Shown piece by piece: positions 61,300 to 64,000 of a stretch of DNA of 64,000 nucleotides (position 1 is the stretch's first letter; the number at the start of each line of letters is the position of its first letter). Source of the DNA: CAIMUX01 sp964473865 (GTDB lineage: Bacteria > Eisenbacteria > RBG-16-71-46 > CAIMUX01); contig CAYYQN010000020.1 in the NCBI GenBank assembly GCA_964473865.1, positions 1 to 64,000 on the forward strand. The letters are read 5' to 3'. Both the position numbers and the translations under genes were made by a program. The notes beneath the pieces were generated by a model. It did no database searches, had not been told where the DNA came from, and was given only the letters and a program-made list of their open reading frames with translations.

Positions 61300-62006
61300 G
61301 GAATCGAGAGGTGAAAGAGCGGCGGTCCGCGCGAGATTGGGCTGCGGTGCTTGCGGCGGCGCTCCTGGTGGTGGAGGCGGTGGTCGGGGCCGCCGGCGCC
61401 GGTGAAGCGTCGGCTCAAGCAGCGGATCCGCCGGCCACGCCGGCAGAGGTCGGCCGCGCCCGGCCGGTCACGCAGTCGGTTCCGGTGGACGCGGTGCGGG
61501 GCTTGCTCTACGCGCGTCCCTTCCGGCTGCGGGAGCCGTATGTGTATAGCTTCCTGGCTGGGCAGCCGGCGATTCTGCGCGGCTCTCTGCTGGTGCTGGC
61601 GGTGGATCCCGAGGTCGCCAGGCCGCGCGACGTCGACGTTCCCGTGCTCTATGGAGGCGACACGCCGCTCCATCTCACCAATACCGGCTACTCCTCGGGC
61701 CGGATGGTAATCATCGCGCCCGAGTGGTTCGACCTGGCGAACTCGCCGGTGTTCTTCGGGTCGATGGAGCTGCCGGAGCGGGTGGATCGGGCGCGGGGGA
61801 GAGAGGAACAGGCGCTGGCGATAGGGCGCGGGGCCGTGCCTTTCGCTTCGGCGGAGCGCGCCGCAGCGCGTGCCGCCGGTGGAGACAGTCTTGTCTGCGC
61901 CGGCTCGGTGGAGCTCTTCCGGGCCGTCGCGGACTTGATCGACCGCTACGCGCCGGACGAAAAGGAGCTGGCCGACATCTACCGCACGCCGCTGGTGGAG
62001 CCGTAG
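61296..62006 (+). CDS. Hypothetical exported protein
   Basis: A 236-residue protein, unrecognised. Residues 14-38 are a signal-like segment (ending A-S-A-Q-A). The rest has beta-strand character (V-Y-S-F-L-A-G, L-L-V-L-A-V-D) and a helical end. Its ATG overlaps the stop of the hydrolase gene, so it is probably coexpressed and may be an accessory or inhibitor; inference only. Confidence 0.65.
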   Translation: MRNREVKERRSARDWAAVLAAALLVVEAVVGAAGAGEASAQAADPPATPAEVGRARPVTQSVPVDAVRGLLYARPFRLREPYVYSFLAGQPAILRGSLLVLAVDPEVARPRDVDVPVLYGGDTPLHLTNTGYSSGRMVIIAPEWFDLANSPVFFGSMELPERVDRARGREEQALAIGRGAVPFASAERAAARAAGGDSLVCAGSVELFRAVADLIDRYAPDEKELADIYRTPLVEP

Positions 62007-62059
62007 CCTCGGACTCGCCCCTGGCCTCGGACTCGCCTCTGGCCTCGAACGCACCCCCG
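62006..62059 (+). repeat. 18-bp tandem repeat, about three copies
   Basis: GCCTCGGACTCGCC-CTG-type units at 62006 and 62024 (one mismatch) plus a diverged third from 62042. It begins within the stop codon of the preceding gene and appears to be a minisatellite. Confidence 0.6.
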
Positions 62060-62289
62060 GACCCTATGCGCGCGCAGGAGCCGGCTCGCCGGGGCCTCCC
62101 GGAGCCGGCCGTCTGGAGTCTCCTCGGAGCGATACGGCGTGAGCCGGTTCGAGCCTCCCGATACAGGCCTCCCCGGCGGGCGCACGCCGTCCCCGCCCAC
62201 GCCCACGGCGGGGGCGCGCGGTTGGCGGGAGGCGACCGCACGCTCGCCATTGACGACCGGGGCGGTCCCTGTGCTAGCCTTCCCAGACC
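62060..62289. other. Intergenic region
   Basis: No gene recognised between the repeat and the start at 62290; the end holds the promoter at 62250-62280. Confidence 0.4.
62250..62280 (+). promoter_or_regulatory. Promoter predicting a leaderless transcript for 62290
   Basis: TTGACG (62250-62255), then TAGCCT (62275-62280) preceded by TGC. The 19-base spacer is long; GCTAGC at 17 bases is a weaker option. Nine bases separate TAGCCT from the ATG and there is no Shine-Dalgarno. Confidence 0.4.
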
Positions 62290-63117
62290 ATGCAAACCAC
62301 AAATCTGATCCTCACCCTGCCCAGCGGGATGTGCGTCGCGACCAGCCTTGGCGTTGAAGGGCTGGCTCGGCACTACAGCCCCGGGTCCGGCCAGGTCTTC
62401 CGCGGCCGGTCCATCTTCATCGACCTCAAGATCGAGAACCGGAAGCTGGCCTTCAAGTTCCGGGACGAGGGCGGCTGGCGCGACGCGCGCGGCGATACTG
62501 AGGCGGCTCTGGCCGAAGTCGAGGTCAAGCGCACGAAGACCGCCCTCTCCAACAATGCGTTCAGCCTCGTGCCGATGGACGCATTCGACTCTGTCTGGCT
62601 TGTCCGCACGGGAGGGCACACACTCCGGCTCGACCCGCCGGCGGAAGTCGTCCGCTTCGCCAGCCACGACTGGCGGTCGGGCATGACGCCGGGCGATATC
62701 GGTGCCCTGGTTGGCATACCCCACCAGGAGGTGCGGCATCCGCGGTGCTACATGGTGCTGGCGCCGGCGGAGCTGGTGATCCTCACCAACCTCTCGCCCG
62801 CGGAGTACGCTTGGTACGCGACCCATTGCCGCGGGAAGCAGTTCCGCCAGGTCATGTTCGCCGAGATCATCCCGGACCCCCGGCTCCTCATGGCCGAGCA
62901 CTCGTTCGAGGCCGCCCACGCGGAGCTCGTCGCGAACGCGCACAAGAAGACCAAGACAATCTACTACGGCAGCGCCTATGGCCGAGTGCCGTTCAAGTCG
63001 TGGGTCGGGTACGAAGCTCCCGGCCGGGGCGGGCTGTATGTCGCCGACCACGATCAGGTCGTGGTCTACCGGTTCCCGGATCCGATCCCCAGATTGTGGG
63101 ACCGCGCGGACGGCTAG
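62290..63117 (+). CDS. Unrecognised 275-residue protein
   Basis: A soluble protein that I cannot place. It has no signal peptide or membrane span. Three cysteines, a Gly/Arg-rich first third, a proline-rich M-V-L-A-P-A-E-L-V-I-L-T-N core strand, and a C-terminal Y-Y-G-S-A-Y-G-R-V-P-F-K segment rich in aromatic residues are visible. Start at 62290 lacks a Shine-Dalgarno but lies just downstream of a promoter. Gene neighbours give no functional hint. Confidence 0.7.
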   Translation: MQTTNLILTLPSGMCVATSLGVEGLARHYSPGSGQVFRGRSIFIDLKIENRKLAFKFRDEGGWRDARGDTEAALAEVEVKRTKTALSNNAFSLVPMDAFDSVWLVRTGGHTLRLDPPAEVVRFASHDWRSGMTPGDIGALVGIPHQEVRHPRCYMVLAPAELVILTNLSPAEYAWYATHCRGKQFRQVMFAEIIPDPRLLMAEHSFEAAHAELVANAHKKTKTIYYGSAYGRVPFKSWVGYEAPGRGGLYVADHDQVVVYRFPDPIPRLWDRADG

Positions 63118-63443
63118 CGCCCTCGTTCTGCGGTACCGGACCGGAGCGAACCAGCCCCGAGGGCCCGACGGACGGCGCCTCCACGCCCGGCGCGCCGGTG
63201 CACGCCGTTTCGGGCTTCCCGCGCCCTCGCGATCCTCAGAGATCGCATGGGCCGTGCTCCCTGCCGCTCGGGCTGCGCGCGGCCCCACCGATCGCCGCCC
63301 GAACCCTCCGGGCCGGCGGCACTTGCCTCGCCGCTCTTCGTTGCTCGTCGTCCACGATGCGCGGTGGCATCGCCATCCTCCTCGCGTCTCGATCGGCTCG
63401 CAAGTGCCTGCCGGCGCGGCTGGCTGGGTTTTTCGGCAACCTG
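63118..63443. other. Convergent intergenic region
   Basis: No gene supported in 326 bases. A 12-base palindrome CCGGCGCGCCGG lies at 63187-63198; no other structure recognised. Confidence 0.4.
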
Positions 63444-64000
63444 CTAGTGTTCGTCGGGGACTTCGCCGGCGGCTCCTTGATGCATCTGCTCGACGAAGTG
63501 GATGAACTGCACATAGGCCTCCACGTACTCGCGACCGGCCTGGATGCTCGCTTCCTTCTCGCGGGCGGCGATCGCGGCGTGGTGAAACTTCTCGCGCACG
63601 TTTGACGCAACGGCGGCGGTCAGGTCTGTGATCAACGGGTCGATGACGCCGGATTTCAGGGCATGATCCGCCGCTTCGATCCCCGGCTCGACCTCGGCTC
63701 CAACGGGCTTGAGTCCGGTGTAGGAAGCCCCTTCGCCCGCGCGATGGACCCGGACCAGCGTCTCAAAGAACCAGGTGTCGGCAAGGTCTTTGGCCGCGGG
63801 GCTGCCACCCCTGACGGCCAGGGCCTTGGCGAAGGCGGCGCGGATCTCGGACTCCACTTCGGGCTTGACCCACTTGAGGGCCGGGGTCAGGTCGCCGGAG
63901 TCGAGCGCCTTCCTCGCATCGGTTACGACCGGACCGTCAATCGTATCGCAGTGGGCCAGGGCGGACCCGGTGCCCGAGCCCGCCAGGGCCAGGGTCGTGA
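63444..64000 (-). CDS. DUF6448-family exported protein, truncated at window edge
   Basis: 185 residues are visible, the 5' end lying beyond the window. The fragment begins in a signal peptide (A-L-A-G-S-G-T-G-S-A-L-A) followed by H-C-D-T-I-D-G-P-V-V, the conserved mature N-terminus of DUF6448 proteins. Later family blocks are E-S-E-I-R-A-A-F, F-F-E-T-L-V-R-V-H-R-A-G-E-G-A, Y-T-G-L-K and A-G-R-E-Y-V-E-A-Y-V-x-F-I-H. Function unknown, periplasmic location inferred. Confidence 0.82.
   Translation of the reverse strand, partial: TTLALAGSGTGSALAHCDTIDGPVVTDARKALDSGDLTPALKWVKPEVESEIRAAFAKALAVRGGSPAAKDLADTWFFETLVRVHRAGEGASYTGLKPVGAEVEPGIEAADHALKSGVIDPLITDLTAAVASNVREKFHHAAIAAREKEASIQAGREYVEAYVQFIHFVEQMHQGAAGEVPDEH

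Noticed and set aside
62006..62059. CRISPR array
   Set aside because: Units are contiguous, 18 bases, without spacers, and no cas gene is near.
1..64000. tRNA, rRNA, transposase, integrase or phage genes
   Set aside because: None recognised in any strand; the proteins seen are chromosomal in nature.

Overview
The window looks like a contig from a metagenome-assembled genome of an uncultivated, high-GC, Gram-negative bacterium. Two runs of exactly 100 N (6275-6374 and 24223-24322) are scaffolding gaps. The Gram-negative envelope is inferred from several beta-barrel-like proteins, a CpxP/Spy-like periplasmic protein and many signal peptides. Six large exported proteins end in a FlgD-type Ig-like C-terminal domain (a proline/asparagine entry motif, a central G-R or G-R-V/A turn, a W-D-G-x-D/N turn, then a G-x-Y-F/W strand). 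Together with Cys-rich GACC repeats and LVIVD repeats this is typical of Candidatus Eisenbacteria and neighbouring FCB-type lineages; that placement is an inference from family knowledge. No rRNA, tRNA, CRISPR array, transposase, integrase or phage gene was seen.

Layout. 0-9.6 kb: a YbaK-type deacylase; a zinc-ribbon/Ser-Thr kinase/TolB-like/TPR receptor; a Cpx-like module (Spy/CpxP-like protein, OmpR-type regulator, histidine kinase) interrupted by the first gap; a barrel-like membrane protein; a NhaR-like LysR regulator. 9.9-15.3 kb: a sugar-1-phosphate nucleotidyltransferase and a Rnk/GreA-C protein; an ammonium transporter with a downstream outer-membrane barrel; a NarL-type regulator with a soluble histidine kinase. 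15.3-29.2 kb: a membrane-embedded spermidine-synthase-fold protein, a DTGSG-repeat DUF4097 protein, an exported SurE phosphatase with a duplicated translation start, a 1127-residue exported protein, the second gap, a pepsin/retropepsin-like protein with two D-T-G motifs, and a 13-repeat LVIVD protein. 29.2-38.0 kb: an HTH/NB-ARC/TPR regulator divergent from an alpha/beta hydrolase, a sodium/solute symporter, a lipoprotein hydrolase, an NADPH-FMN reductase, and a translationally coupled DUF3788/membrane-protein pair.

38.3-46.5 kb is a complete kdp operon: an extra 26-residue membrane peptide, kdpF, kdpA, kdpB, kdpC, kdpD, kdpE, nearly all overlapping or within about 50 bases. 46.5-62.0 kb is mainly a secretome block: a protein built of three 314-residue modules of identical length, a secreted hydrolase, two adjacent Cys-rich proteins that share a C-terminal W-G-x-I/L-K-x-x-Y-R tail, a methyltransferase, a small barrel, and two runs of exported proteins, one containing an 890-residue alpha/beta hydrolase. 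The window ends with an unrecognised 275-residue protein and a truncated DUF6448 gene.

The strongest candidates for something undescribed are the shared W-G...K..Y-R C-terminal tail, the tandem duplication of the surE ribosome-binding site and start codon that creates an 11-codon leader overlapping surE, the exactly periodic 3 x 942 bp module array, two genes whose promoter sits so close to the ATG that leaderless transcripts are predicted, and a GTAAC-N5-GTTAC dyad in front of the Cpx-like module. All promoters, operators and terminators here were read by eye against consensus and have no experimental support.
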